Below, piece by piece: positions 45,601-56,949 of a stretch of DNA of 64,000 bases (the first letter of the stretch is position 1; the number at the start of each line of letters is the position of its first letter). A model generated the notes under the pieces. The model was not told the DNA's origin. It saw only the letters and a program-made list of their open reading frames with translations, and did no database searches. The DNA comes from Oopsacas minuta (taxonomy: Eukaryota; Porifera; Hexactinellida; Lyssacinosida; Leucopsacidae). The stretch covers positions 845,151 through 909,150 of the forward strand of contig JAKMXF010000343.1 of NCBI GenBank assembly GCA_024704765.1. Direction: 5' to 3'. Made by a program: the position numbers and the translations under genes.

Positions 45601-46175
45601 CTTGATTCGTTCGGCACTTCTTATGTCCTCTATAGGGTATTGAATGCTAAAGATAAGGGCTGATCATTAAGCCAATTTTTACTGAACTAGGGATACAAAG
45701 AAGTGAATATATTGAGAAGAAATTCTTTAATTGTCAATAAAATGAAACCCATACATTTTCACCAATAAATATATAATTGACTGTAAGAATCCACAAAAGC
45801 CACATTTGTGAAGAAAAACAGATCGAAGTGACGTCATCTATAGCATAATTGGCAAATGTGCACCAAAAGATGTTCCCATTTGAAACCATGTATAACGAAA
45901 ATTATTAATGGATGTATCCAAGGATATTTTCATACAAAATATCAAAGAATTGCCATAAGATTGTCATCAGGGTCCAGCGACATTAATATGGCTGGTAATT
46001 CAATAAATTAGAAAGTGGTAGAAATAGAGGAAGTAAAGTTCGTGTTTCACAGTTATGGTAGTGACCATGGGTGGGTGACATATTTTTGACCATTATTCAC
46101 CCATAACTTGACAACCTTCAATGTTATGGCCAAATCAACTTAAACAATTATAGTATATACCTGACTTCCTATACC
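45600..46175 (+). repeat. single arm of a palindromic repeat family
   Basis: Resembles 55600-56170 and the reverse complement of 56290-56720 over most of its length. Shared anchors are the 'cagatcgaagtgacgtca' block, 'gcataattggcaaat', 'tttgaaaccatg', 'aattatggtcaaatca' and the terminal 'cccataacttgacaa / ctcataactcgataa' block. It is diverged and noncoding. Confidence 0.65.
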
Positions 46176-47656
46176 CTGACATACATTATATACGATAGCT
46201 TTAAAGAATATTGTAAAGTCATCAAACGCCGTTCGCAGTTTCGACTATTCGCGGGTGAAATTTTGTGCCTTATTTAGTTGTTCGCGACTCATTCCCCTAG
46301 AATATTTGCCGTTTTCAATACACACATCAGCCCTTCAATAAAAAATTGAACAGTTTGTATCCTTGGAATACATGTATATTCATCTCAAGAATATAACCAT
46401 CAGAGATATAATAAGGAAATGAATTTAACTCTGAAATGCTATTTTTATCATAAGAAATTTTTTCTATTTTGAGCGGCAACACCCTCAGGTGCCAGGGTAA
46501 TAAATTTGAAACAATAAGTACGTTATCAATTTACTCATTAATTATTTAGTTTCAACATTGGTGAATTTATTTGACATAATTAATAAGTAAGCAGGTAGAT
46601 GACGATATTCTGGGCCTGGAAACACTATGTATAGACTATGTGTATTGTCAAATATCAATATCACATTCATTCGGGCCAAAAAGGCATCATTTACTTTTAT
46701 CGCGACAAATAGAATTTCCATGTGTAAATATTGAGGTAATCAAACGATCCCTGGTCCAAAATTTTTCGAAACCATAAAGCCTCTGTGTATAGAATGCTAT
46801 ACATAAACATTAATGTAAAGAATGCTATACATAAACATTAAGGTTCATGAATTAAAGAAATATAGATATAACAAACCTTTGTCGTTTATAAAAGGGACAG
46901 CCCCTGCAGTTGAATGAATGATGTTGCTAACATCCATAATAGCGTATGTTTTGGCGAATAAATTAGAATGTGATCTAGACAAATGTCGATAAAAGATAGT
47001 AAACAACATCACTATATGGATTCATGGAGTATATAAGTATAAATATAAACTAAAACAAAGTACAGTAGGCTCGGATAAGTCGTACCACTTAGAGAGTCAT
47101 GAAAAATCAGGACGTAAAACCAAAAACGTCTTATCCGAATATTATTCCAATACAAGTAATACAAACTTGATAATCCGTTGTGGGAAAAGTACGTACTAAC
47201 CGAGAGTATGTTTTAAGTTGAGTAAATATTCATCGAGTTCAACTGGATTATAAATAAATGTGAAGCATCGTTTGTAACATTTTGGACAAATGGCATCGAA
47301 AAGAAGTATAATAATATTACATTTTGGCGCCACATATAGTGATACTTTTAAAGTGCCACTTTGGGGCAAATTATATACGTAACTCATTCAGTTTGATAAG
47401 ATTATTTAGAGGATCAATTTTTGTGTAGCTAGACCCAGCTAGCCTACCTTTGTCAACCAAGGGGGAAATAGATAAGGTTGGGAGAAATTTGAGAATGGAT
47501 TTGAGTTCTGTACAATTATAGATCGGATATGTAATTAGCTCATAATATATTTAAAGAGCAAAATGTGACTAAAATATCTAGGTAGAAAACTTTCATGGCT
47601 TTAGTCAGGATATTGTTAACTAACTGTCATATAGTTCTCTAATGTATATTATATAC
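46176..47656. other. intergenic; short tandem duplication
   Basis: A 28-bp unit (agaatgctatacataaacat...) is duplicated in tandem at about 46790-46845. A Tigger-like terminus may begin at 47063 (tacagtaggctcggataagt). No gene recognised. Confidence 0.45.
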
Positions 47657-47664
47657 GGAATTTC

Positions 47665-48018
47665 GGTACAATTGCAGAATCTTACACCCCCCAACTTTTT
47701 TAATGTGGTCAAAAATCCCTATATGCACCGTTCAAGAACTCGTTGAGAGAAGTTGATAGAGCTAAAGAACTCCAAAATCGGATTAAAATCGACAAAGTTA
47801 CGAAAAATTTACTCCCTAAGCCAAATCCTATGGGGAAAATTGGGTACAATTGCAGAATCTTACACCCCCCAACTTTTTTAATGTGGTCAAAAATCCCTAT
47901 ATGCATCGTTCAAGAACTCGTTGAGAGAAGTTGATAGAGCTAAAGAAATCCAAAATCAGATTAAAATTGACAAAGTTACGAAAAATTTACTCCCTAAGCC
48001 AAATCCTATGGGGAAAAT
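47665..48018 (+). repeat. tandem pair of Merlin terminal repeat units (178 bp each)
   Basis: 47665-47842 and 47843-48018 are direct repeats differing at a handful of bases. Both contain ccctatatgca-cgttcaaga and tttactccctaagccaaatc. Confidence 0.92.
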
Positions 48019-48252
48019 TGTATTACTCACTATAGTCAAATTGTATTCATTTATACATTACAATTACCATAGGAATGCTCATACTGTTGATATTGCGGTT
48101 ATACACGCTTGTTACTCTACTCTTTCATGCTCATTTGTTTGCTATTCAGTGTATTTCACTGCAGGTAATTCTTGTTACTTTAAAGGAAAGCTGGTTACTA
48201 CATAATTCTGTCTGCAACACTAAATATACAATGCAACATTTCATTTCATATT
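48019..48252 (+). repeat. Merlin unit A, inner left terminal repeat
   Basis: Inverted partner at about 51022-51263; for example cataggaatgctcatactgt here and acagtatgcgcattcctatg there. Confidence 0.88.
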
Positions 48253-49642
48253 ATGCTTGCAATTAAATTGCATCCTGTATGTGAAGTCGTTCAAACGTAC
48301 CATACTTGCCAACTGTTACGTTGGTTGGCGGGACACCACGATTACTCGCCCCGAATATGCGTTGACTGCCAATGAGGCTAATGTCCAGCCAAAACTTGAC
48401 AAAACCCTTAATTGTCCCTATATTTTGTAGTCCAGTCTAATACAAATATGCTGCATCCGACGATGTCCCACTCAATTAGCCCCTTCTGTCCCACATTTTA
48501 TCTTCACTCATGTTGGCAAGTATGGGGTTGACACTTGCCCTGTAATACCCCGATAATGTTTAGCCAGTGCAGAGCAAAAGTATCAAGTTTTGGATAGCTA
48601 ATATAATACAGGTGGTATTTCTTGCCTGAACCAAATGTGTGGGGTCAAATGTCTATTATAGATAAACTTGAGCAAGTGTAGTCAGTTTGTAACTGCAACA
48701 CATTCTCATTATAACGAAGTGTTCTGGACTGGTACGGAACCCGGTTACATTTCGTGATCTGCAGAATTAGGATATATGCGGAGTAAGATCAATACTTTCA
48801 AGCTGGAGGGGGTTTGTGAATCACTTTGTTATAGAGTGAGTTTAGCCATATAATTGATGTTAGCTTATAACGAAAGTTTACAGTACAGGACCTTATGAGG
48901 TGGTGTAACAGGTTCGGCGGTCGCTCCGAACCAATAATTAGCAATGTATATTAATGGTGAGATGTGATGAATGCTGCAACAGTAAGTTTGTGATTCCTGC
49001 GTTCCTACAATACCAGTATTATTAGACAGTCAACTCCGCTTAATTAGGACAAATTTAGGTAATCGAGTGAAAATTAATAACTCACTCAAGAGGATTTCTC
49101 TTGATTTAGGAAATTGTAATAAGCTACGTACTAGGTACATCGCCTAATTTGGGATAAATATGGCCAAATCAAATTCTATTTACTACTTATTGTTATCGGA
49201 AGACAATATAACGATCCGAATGAGAAATTTATTTGATTATGGGATTATTTACATAAATTTTCTTTACAACCAACAATCACCTAAAATATGGTAAATATGC
49301 TTGAGATTAAACATGAGAAGTGTGGTAAAAATATGTGGTTTCAGATGTAATTTCTATTGTATAGATTTGTTGATGTGTTCATAGTTCTACCAGTATCTAT
49401 TACATACGAAATTTAGTATAATTGGAATTCTGTTTGTCAGGTTACTGAGTTGAACAACAAATGGTTTAGGAAAGTGGCATGCAAACCACATGTAATTATT
49501 ACCTATACTTAAAGAATACATTCCAAACGATCATACAATGTATTTCGATCAATCTTAAGTCAAGTATAAAAGGAATATCAGGGAAATAGAACTAACAAAT
49601 CCTAATTATTCGAGTTGTGATATTTCTATTATAAAACCCTTA

Positions 49643-50586
49643 ATGGCAGTTGCTCCATCGTTTCAACCTCTGCTGGTTCCTACAATATTTCCAGTTATTG
49701 AAGAAATTACCTTAAAACAACTTTTTCGTAATATCACTATTGATAAAGATACTTGTATAGCATGGCTCAAAAGTAACGGACTTTTAGTTACCGGGATGAT
49801 GTGCAAATGCGGTAGAATTATGAGACCCGGAACATTTTCAGGTTTTGAGGATGGAAAGGGGTGGAGGTGCCCGGAAAAGTCATGCAAGAAATTCGCTTCG
49901 ATGAGGATTGCTCATTCTTTGAAGGTGCTCATATACCCTTAACTGAGTTGGTAGAATTTCTCTATTTCTGGGCCGATAATCTGCAAACTACTGCCTTTTT
50001 AAACAAGAATCTAGGGTGGGGAGAGCATACTATAACAGACTGGAAGAACTTCCTCAGAGACCTATGTGTTGAGGAATTTTTAGTCAATCCTCAACCAATT
50101 GGAGGGCCTGGGCATATTGTAGAAATAGATGAATCAAAGTTTGGACATCGAAAGTATTCATGAGCTCGTATGCTATCAGGTCAATGGGTATTTGGAGGAA
50201 TAGATAGAGAGACAAAAGATATCTTTATGATACCTGTTCAAGACAGGTCGGCTGCAACATTAGTCCCTCTCATCCAGAGATATATTCTTCCGGGCACTAC
50301 CATACTTTCTGACGAATGGGCATCGTATAATTCTATCCCCGCTGCAAGTTTTCAGCATCTCACCGTCAACCATAGTCTCAATTTTGTTGACCCTACTACA
50401 GGTGTACATACGCAAACAGTTGAGAGTACATGGGGTGGTGCGAAGAAACGGCTGAGGAATTGCATGACTACTAACCCTATACTTTTAGATACCCACTTAT
50501 CTGAAGTTTGTTGGCAGAAGAAATATGGAGAAGCTAGTTTCTCCAACCTTATCATGGAAATAAGGAAACAATATCCAGTTGTCTAA
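49643..50586 (+). pseudogene. Merlin/ISXO2-like transposase, unit A
   Basis: Starts MAVAPSFQPLLVPTIFPVIE at 49643. A zinc-ribbon-like segment (MMCKCGRIM then GWRCPEKSCKKF) precedes the DDE domain: IVEIDESKFGHRKYS (first Asp), TTILSDEWASYN (second Asp), NHSLNFVDP, and HTQTVESTWGGAKK (Glu). I count 36 residues between the second Asp and the Glu, matching Merlin. A -1 frame change is needed between CKKFAS (about 49900) and SFFEGAHIPL, and it is also present in unit B. A TGA at 50161-50163 replaces the GGA codon of unit B. The protein would be about 310 residues, normal for the family. Confidence 0.9.
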
Positions 50587-51021
50587 CAGTACCATACTTC
50601 TGCTTTGGTGTTTCTTTTGTAGCACTACTTGTTATATTGTAGATTTGTAGTTAAAGTAGTGCATAGAAAGCTCAATACTAATTAGTTACTTCAAATATAA
50701 CGACCACCCATAGTATTATATCCAGCTATGGGGGTGTCATATATTTAATATTCTGTCCACTATCATAAGTAGAAACCCATGAAAACTTTGTTCCAACATT
50801 ACTAACGCACCTGGAGAGAAGCTGGATCATAACTATGCGATTAAATAGTACATGAATTGTTTCTAACATTGACACGAACACAAACGAACGATCAAAATTG
50901 GTTTGCCTTGACCGGAGTAATACAAATTAAACTACCATTTTAGGAAACAGAATATATGCAAATATATGTGTCATATCGGGAATTCCATTAACTAGGTCGA
51001 ATTATCGAGGTGCCACTGTAT

Positions 51022-51263
51022 AAAATATGAAATGAAATGTTGCATTGTATATTTAGTGTTGCAAACAGAATTATGTAATAACCAGCTTTCCTTTAAAGTA
51101 ACAAGAATTACCTGCAGTGAAATACACTGAATAACAAACAAATGAACATGAAAGAGTAGAGTAACACGCGTGTATAACCGCAATATCAACAGTATGCGCA
51201 TTCCTATGGTAATTGTAATGTATAAATCAATACAATTTGACCATAGTGAGTAATACAATTTTC
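51022..51263 (-). repeat. Merlin unit A, inner right terminal repeat
   Basis: Ends caatttgaccatagtgagta... and is fused directly to the left repeat of unit B at 51264. Confidence 0.88.
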
Positions 51264-51680
51264 GGTACAATTGCAGAATCTTGCACTCCCAACTTTTTTA
51301 ATGTGGTCAAAAATCCCTATATGCACCGTTCAAGAACTCGTTGAGAGAAGTTGATAGAGCTAAAGAAATCCAAAATCAGATTAAAATTGACAAAGTTACG
51401 AAAAATTTACTCCCTAAGCCAAATCCTATGGGGAAAATTGTATACTCACTATAGTCAAATTGTATTCATTTATACATTACAATTACCATAGGAATGCTCA
51501 TACTGTTGATATTGCGGTTATATACGCTTGTTACTCTACTCTTTCATGCTCATTTGTTTGCTATTCAGTGTATTTCACTGCAGGTAATTCTTGTTACTTT
51601 AAAGGAAAGCTGGTTATTACATAATTCTGTCTACAATACTAAATATACAATGCAACATTTCATTTCATATTATGCTTGCA
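51264..51680 (+). repeat. Merlin unit B, left terminal repeat (176 + ~240 bp)
   Basis: Nearly identical to 47843-48252. It differs at about 51285 (cactcccaac for cacccccc). Confidence 0.92.
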
Positions 51681-53057
51681 ATTAAATTGCATCCTGTATA
51701 TGAAGTCGTTCAAACGTACCATACTTGCCAACTGTTACGTTGGTTGGCGGGACACCACGATTACTCGCCCCGAATATGTGTTGACTGCCAATGAGGCTAA
51801 TGTCTAGCCAAAACTTGACAAAACCCTTAATTACCCCTCTATTTTGTAGTCCAGTCTAATACAAATATGCTGCATCCGACGATGTCCCGCTCAATTAGTC
51901 CCTTCTGTCCCACATTTTATCTTCACTCATGTTGGCAAGTATGGGGTTGACACTTGCCCTGTAATACCCCGATAATGTTTAGCCAGTGCAGAGCAAAAGT
52001 ATCAAGTTTTGGATAGCTAATATAATACAGGTGGTATTTCTGCCTGAACCAAATGTGTGGGGTCAAATGTCTATTATAGATAAACTTGAGCAAGTGTAGT
52101 CAGTTTGTAACTGCAACACATTCTCATTATAACGAAGTGTTCTGGACTGGTACGGAACCCGGTTACATTTCGTGATCTGCAGCATTAGGATATATGCGGA
52201 GTAAGATCAATACTTTCAAGCTGGAGGGGGTTTGTGAATCACTTTGTTATAGAGTGAGTTTAGCCATATAATTGATGTTAGCTTATAACGAAAGTTTACA
52301 GTACAGGACCTTATGAGGTGGTGTAACAGGTTCGGCGGTCGCTCCGAACCAATAATTAGCAATGTATATTAATGGTGAGATGTGATGAATGCTGCAACAG
52401 TAAGTTTGTGATTCCTGCGTTCCTACAATACCAGTATTATTAGACAGTCAACTCCGCTTAATTAGGACAAATTTAGGTAATCGAGTGAAAATTAATAACT
52501 CACTCAAGAGGATTTCTCTTGATTTAGGAAATTGTAATAAGCTACGTACTAGGTACATCGCCTAATTTGGGATAAATATGGCCAAATCAAATTCTATTTA
52601 CTACTTATTGTTATCGGAAGACAATATAACGATCCGAATGAGAAATTTATTTGATTATGGGATTATTTACATAAATTTTCTTTACAACCAACAATCACCT
52701 AAAATATGGTAAATATGCTTGAGATTAAACATGAGAAGTGTGGTAAAAATGTGTGGTTTCAGATGCAATTTTCTATTGTATAGATTTGTTGATGTGTTCA
52801 TAGTTATACCAGTATCTATTACATACAAAATTTAGTATAATTGGAATTCTGTTTGTCTGGTTACTGAGTTGAACAACAAATGGTTTAGGAAAGTGGCATG
52901 CAAACCACATGTAATTATTACCTATCATTAAAGAATACATTAAACGATCATACAATGCATTTCGATCAATCTTAAGTCAAGTACAAAAGGAATATCAGGG
53001 AAATATAACTAACAAATTCTAATTATTCGAGTTGTGATTTCTATAATAGAATCCATA

Positions 53058-53994
53058 ATGGCAGTTGCTCCATCGTTTCAACCTCTGCTGGTTCCTACAA
53101 TATTTTCAGTTATTGAAGAAATTACCTTAATACAACTTTTCGCAATATCACTATTGATGAAGATACTTGCATAGCATGGCTCAAAAGTAACGGACTTTTA
53201 GCTACAGGGATGATGTGCAAATGCGGTAGAATTATGCGACCAGGAACATTTTCAGGTATTGCAGATGGAAAGGGATGGAGGTGCCCGGAAAAGTCATGCA
53301 AGAAATTCGCTTCGATGAGGATTGCTCATTCTTTGAAGGTGCTCATATACCCTTAACTGAGTTGGTAGAATTTCTCTATTTCTGGGCCGATAATCTGCAA
53401 ACTACTGCCTTTTTACACAAGAATCTAGGGTGGGGAGAGCATACTATAACTGACTGGAAGAACTTCCTCAGAGACCTATGTGTTGAGGAATTTTTAGTCA
53501 ATCCTCAACCAATTGGAGGGCCTGGGCATATTGTAGAAATAGATGAATCAAAGTTTGTACATCGAAAGTATTCAGGAGCTCGTATGCTATCAGGTCAATG
53601 GGTATTTGGAGGAATAGATTGAGAGACAAAAGTTATGGTACCTGTTCAAGACAGGTCGGCTGCAACATTAGTCCCTTTCATCCAAAGATATATTCTTCCG
53701 GGCACTACCATACTTTCTGACGAATGGGCATCGTATAATTCTATCCCCGCTGCAAGTTTTCAGCATCTCACCGCCAACCATAGTCTCAATTTTGTTGACC
53801 CTACTACAGGTGTACATACGCAAACAGTTGAGAGTACATGGGGTGATGCGAAGAAACGGCTGAGGAATTGCATGACTACTAACCCTATACTTTTAGATAC
53901 CCACTTATCTGAAGTTTGTTGGCAGAAGAAATATGGAGAAGCTAGTTTCTCCAACCTTATCATGGAAATAAGGAAACAATATCCAGTTGTCTAA
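53058..53994 (+). pseudogene. Merlin/ISXO2-like transposase, unit B
   Basis: Over 95 percent identical to unit A by eye. The ATG is at 53058. One T is missing in the run at about 53138-53145 relative to unit A, the shared -1 shift is present near 53325, and a TGA at 53620-53622 follows VFGGID (unit A has AGA). Six bases are deleted after acaaaag (near 53633). Catalytic motifs are kept: EIDESKFVHRKYSGARML, LSDEWASYN and TVESTWGDAKK. The two units carry complementary private lesions and one shared lesion, so neither encodes a complete protein as read here. Confidence 0.9.
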
Positions 53995-54424
53995 CAGTAC
54001 CATACTTCTGCTTTGGTGTTTCTTTTTTAGCAGTACTTGTTATATTATAGATTTGTAGTTAAAGTAGTGTATAGAAGCTCAATACTAATTAGTTACTCCA
54101 AATATAACTACTACCCATAGTAATATATCCAGCCATGGGGTGTCATATATTTAATATTCTGCCCACTATCATAAGTAGAAACCCATGAAAACTTTGTTCC
54201 AACATTACTAACGCACCTGGAGAGAAGCTGGATCATAACTATACGATTAAATAGTACATGAATTGTTTCTAACATTGATACGAACACAAACGAACGATCA
54301 AAATTGGTTTGCCTTGGCCTGAGTAATACAAATTAAACTACCATTTTAGGAAACAGAATATATGCAAATATATGTGTCATATCGGGAATTCGATTAACTA
54401 GGTCGAATTGTCGAGGTGCCATAG

Positions 54425-54815
54425 TATAAAATATGAAATGAAATGTTGCATTGTATATTTAGTGTTGTAGACAGAATTATGTAATAACCAGCTTTCCTTT
54501 AAAGTAACAAGAATTACCTGCAGTGAAATACACTGAATAGCAAACAAATGAACATGAAAGAATAGAGTAACAAGCGTGTATAACCGCAATATCAACAGTA
54601 TGCGCATTCCTATGGTAATTGTAATGTATAAATCAACACAATTTTCCCCATAGGATTTGGCTTAGGGAGTAAATTTTTGTAACTTTGTCAATTTTAATCC
54701 GATTTTGGAGTTCTTTAGCTCTATCAACTTCTCTCAACGAGTTCTTGAACGGTGCATATAGGGATTTTTGGCCACATTAAAAAAGTTGGGGGGTGTAAGA
54801 TTCTGCAATTGTACC
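54425..54815 (-). repeat. Merlin unit B, right terminal repeat (inverted)
   Basis: Includes the inner part (54425-54639) and the inverted 176-bp unit (54640-54815). About 23 bases at the junction present in unit A (tgaccatagtgagtaata region) are missing. Confidence 0.9.
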
Positions 54816-54823
54816 GGAATTTC

Positions 54824-55527
54824 AAATATTCGCAGTAGCCAGGATATATAACTGTACATTTAGTAGTTTTGAAATAATTATGCTCGGTTAGTGTATAACT
54901 ATATATGTTTGTATGTGCAGAATTGGTTGAAGAAACTGGAGGACCCCAGGGCTGATTTTTGGCAAACAGGGGAATTCTGGGCCTGGGTCGGAGAAGTTCG
55001 AGTCTTGGACGAAAATTCAAACCAATGACGAAATTACGACGTTATTGTCACCATTTTGGATTTTGCTCAAGAAAATTGAAAAAATTGGTTTAGACTATAT
55101 GTAATTGTGGTCAATAAGAGCAATATTATCAAAAAAATAAAATCTCATACTTGAAACAAGATTTACATGCAAAGACTAGTTTTAAGGGTAATTCCGTCCA
55201 TACTAAAATAGTTAGAATTGCAAATACCCGAAATAGTTCAACTGTTATGGTAATGGCATAATATATTACCTATTTACGTATTTCGAACCTTTCTCTAGAA
55301 ATGGGGGAGATACCAAAACATCATAGTTTAAATGTTAGTTCAATAGTCGAATAATTCTCATTTATGCATTCACACCAATCCTAAAAATGATTCTAGATGC
55401 AAAATAGGAACGGTTTTATCAACATAATTGGATGAATATTCTTGAGGATATCTGAATATAAGTGACCTTAGGGCTGGGAACGCAAAGAAACAATGTTCTG
55501 AGCTGTCTTGTCTACGATTCTTACTAT
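54824..55527. other. intergenic with dispersed repeat at 54915-55080
   Basis: The repeat is the family also found at 1441-1580 and in part at 9935-9975. Nothing else recognised. Confidence 0.45.
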
Positions 55528-55605
55528 AGTCAAACCTCTGTAAAGCGAACAGACTCGGGCCAGAGGTTTTTGTTCACTCTATCTAGGTGCCATTAAGTAG
55601 AGGTT
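55528..55605. repeat. possible pogo/Tigger-like terminal sequence
   Basis: tatagtcaaacctctgtaaa followed by 'gcgaac' and later a partial inverted match (ttgttcactctat...gtagaggtt). This is the style of a Tigger terminus; no partner end was established. Confidence 0.25.
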
Positions 55606-56720
55606 CCAATAAATGATTGGGCATAGACTACTAAAGATAAGACCTGATCACTTCTTCGGACCAGGGATAAGAGGAAGTGGATATATTTTGATGGGAAAAT
55701 CTTGAATCGCAGATAATAAGAAAGTAGCATATTTTCACCCGAATAAATGATTTGATATTTATGACATTTGCGAAAAATTTTCAGATCGAGGTGACGCCAT
55801 TTGTTAGCGTAATTGGCAAATATATACTTAAAACAGCTCCAACTTGAAACCATGTGGAACATTAATTATTAATCTATGTTCAACATATTGAAACACCACA
55901 GGGCTGGATTTGGTTAACCGCCGCTATATCCGTAAACTGCAGTAGGAAAAGTATTTTCAGTTAACAGAACAGCATCATTTCAAACAATTTATTCATAATT
56001 CCTAAGGCTAAAGAGGTAGAATATCTAAATACCCCAATTCTGGAATATTATGAGTTATCGTACAAACTATGGATGTCACATGTTTTACAAATATCCACTC
56101 ATAACTCGATAATCGTGGAAATTATGGTCAAATCAGGGTAGCCATTTTATAGTATACGCACACCTTCCAATATCCTTGTAATATTTTTTGATATGATATG
56201 CCTAAAGTTTATTGCGGAATCTCAAAAATGACCATATATGGGCATATTCATGATTACGTCATATGGGTGAGAGATATCATTTCAAATTGTATCACAAGGG
56301 TATGGGAAGCTGGGTGTATACTATAAAATGGCTATCCCGGTCTGACCATAATTTCCACAATTATCGAGTAATAAGTGAATATTGGTAAATACATATGACA
56401 TCCATGGTCTGTGCGATAACTTAGATACGTGAGAACTTTATCAAGAAAATATTCCTATATTTTGTCGGATATCATTTTAGATCATTTGGTATTTCAACAT
56501 TTTAAACATATTATAGAAATTAACGTACTCCATGGTTTCAAAGATGGAGTTATTTTTAATATATGTTTGCCAATTACGCTAATAACGACGTCACTTCGAT
56601 CTGCAAATTTTCACAAATGTAGCTTTTCGAATTCATACTTATCAATATTACATTTATTCTTATTAGGATCGGTGAGGAGAGTATCCAGGTTACTGAGAAT
56701 ATATACTTGTTTTTCATAGT
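55600..56720. repeat. palindromic (foldback-type) element
   Basis: The left arm 55600-56170 and right arm 56290-56720 are inverted copies, about 80-85 percent identical by eye. Paired anchors are gaaattatggtcaaatcagg / cctgatttgaccataatttc-like, 'gccattttatagtatac' and its complement, and the gtgacg-c block. The loop is about 120 bp. No coding sequence. A third, single-armed copy is at 45600-46175. Confidence 0.75.
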
Positions 56721-56949
56721 TGTATCTATGATATGGTGCGAATCGTGTCTAGAAGTAGTTAGAATAATGAGGTAGGATGTACCTGGATTTGAGCTGCACA
56801 GTAGGCTACTAGGGTGTATTATGCACAAATTCTAACCTACAATTTATACCATTTTAAATTATGAAATAGATTCTAGATATGGTATATTCAATGAGCAATA
56901 TGTAAAGTATCAGATGAAATAGTTAAGTATTTCTATTTTGTGGTCAATC

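Larger units (their letters stand above)
47665..54815 (+). mobile_element. Merlin (ISXO2-like) composite: two elements in one insertion
   Basis: Both outer ends read GGTACAATTGCAGAATCTTA (inverted at 54815). The 8-bp sequence ggaatttc flanks the whole 7151-bp block (47657-47664 and 54816-54823), and Merlin elements make 8-9 bp duplications. Inside are two nearly identical units, A (about 47843-51263) and B (51264-54815). Each starts with a 176-178 bp repeat plus about 235 bp of further terminal repeat, and has about 1.4 kb of noncoding sequence and a transposase gene. Unit A has its 178-bp end repeat in tandem duplicate and lacks it at its right end. Unit B has it inverted at the right end. 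The internal junction has no duplication. Confidence 0.85.

Noticed and set aside
47063-47130. Tigger-like element starting tacagtaggctcggataag
   Set aside because: Only one end is visible and no matching terminus with TA could be paired nearby; kept only as a mention in the intergenic entry.
49663-49887. minus-strand open frames opposite the Merlin transposase (also 50352-50555 and 53760-53963)
   Set aside because: They are shadows of the real coding strand, which carries the conserved catalytic motifs.
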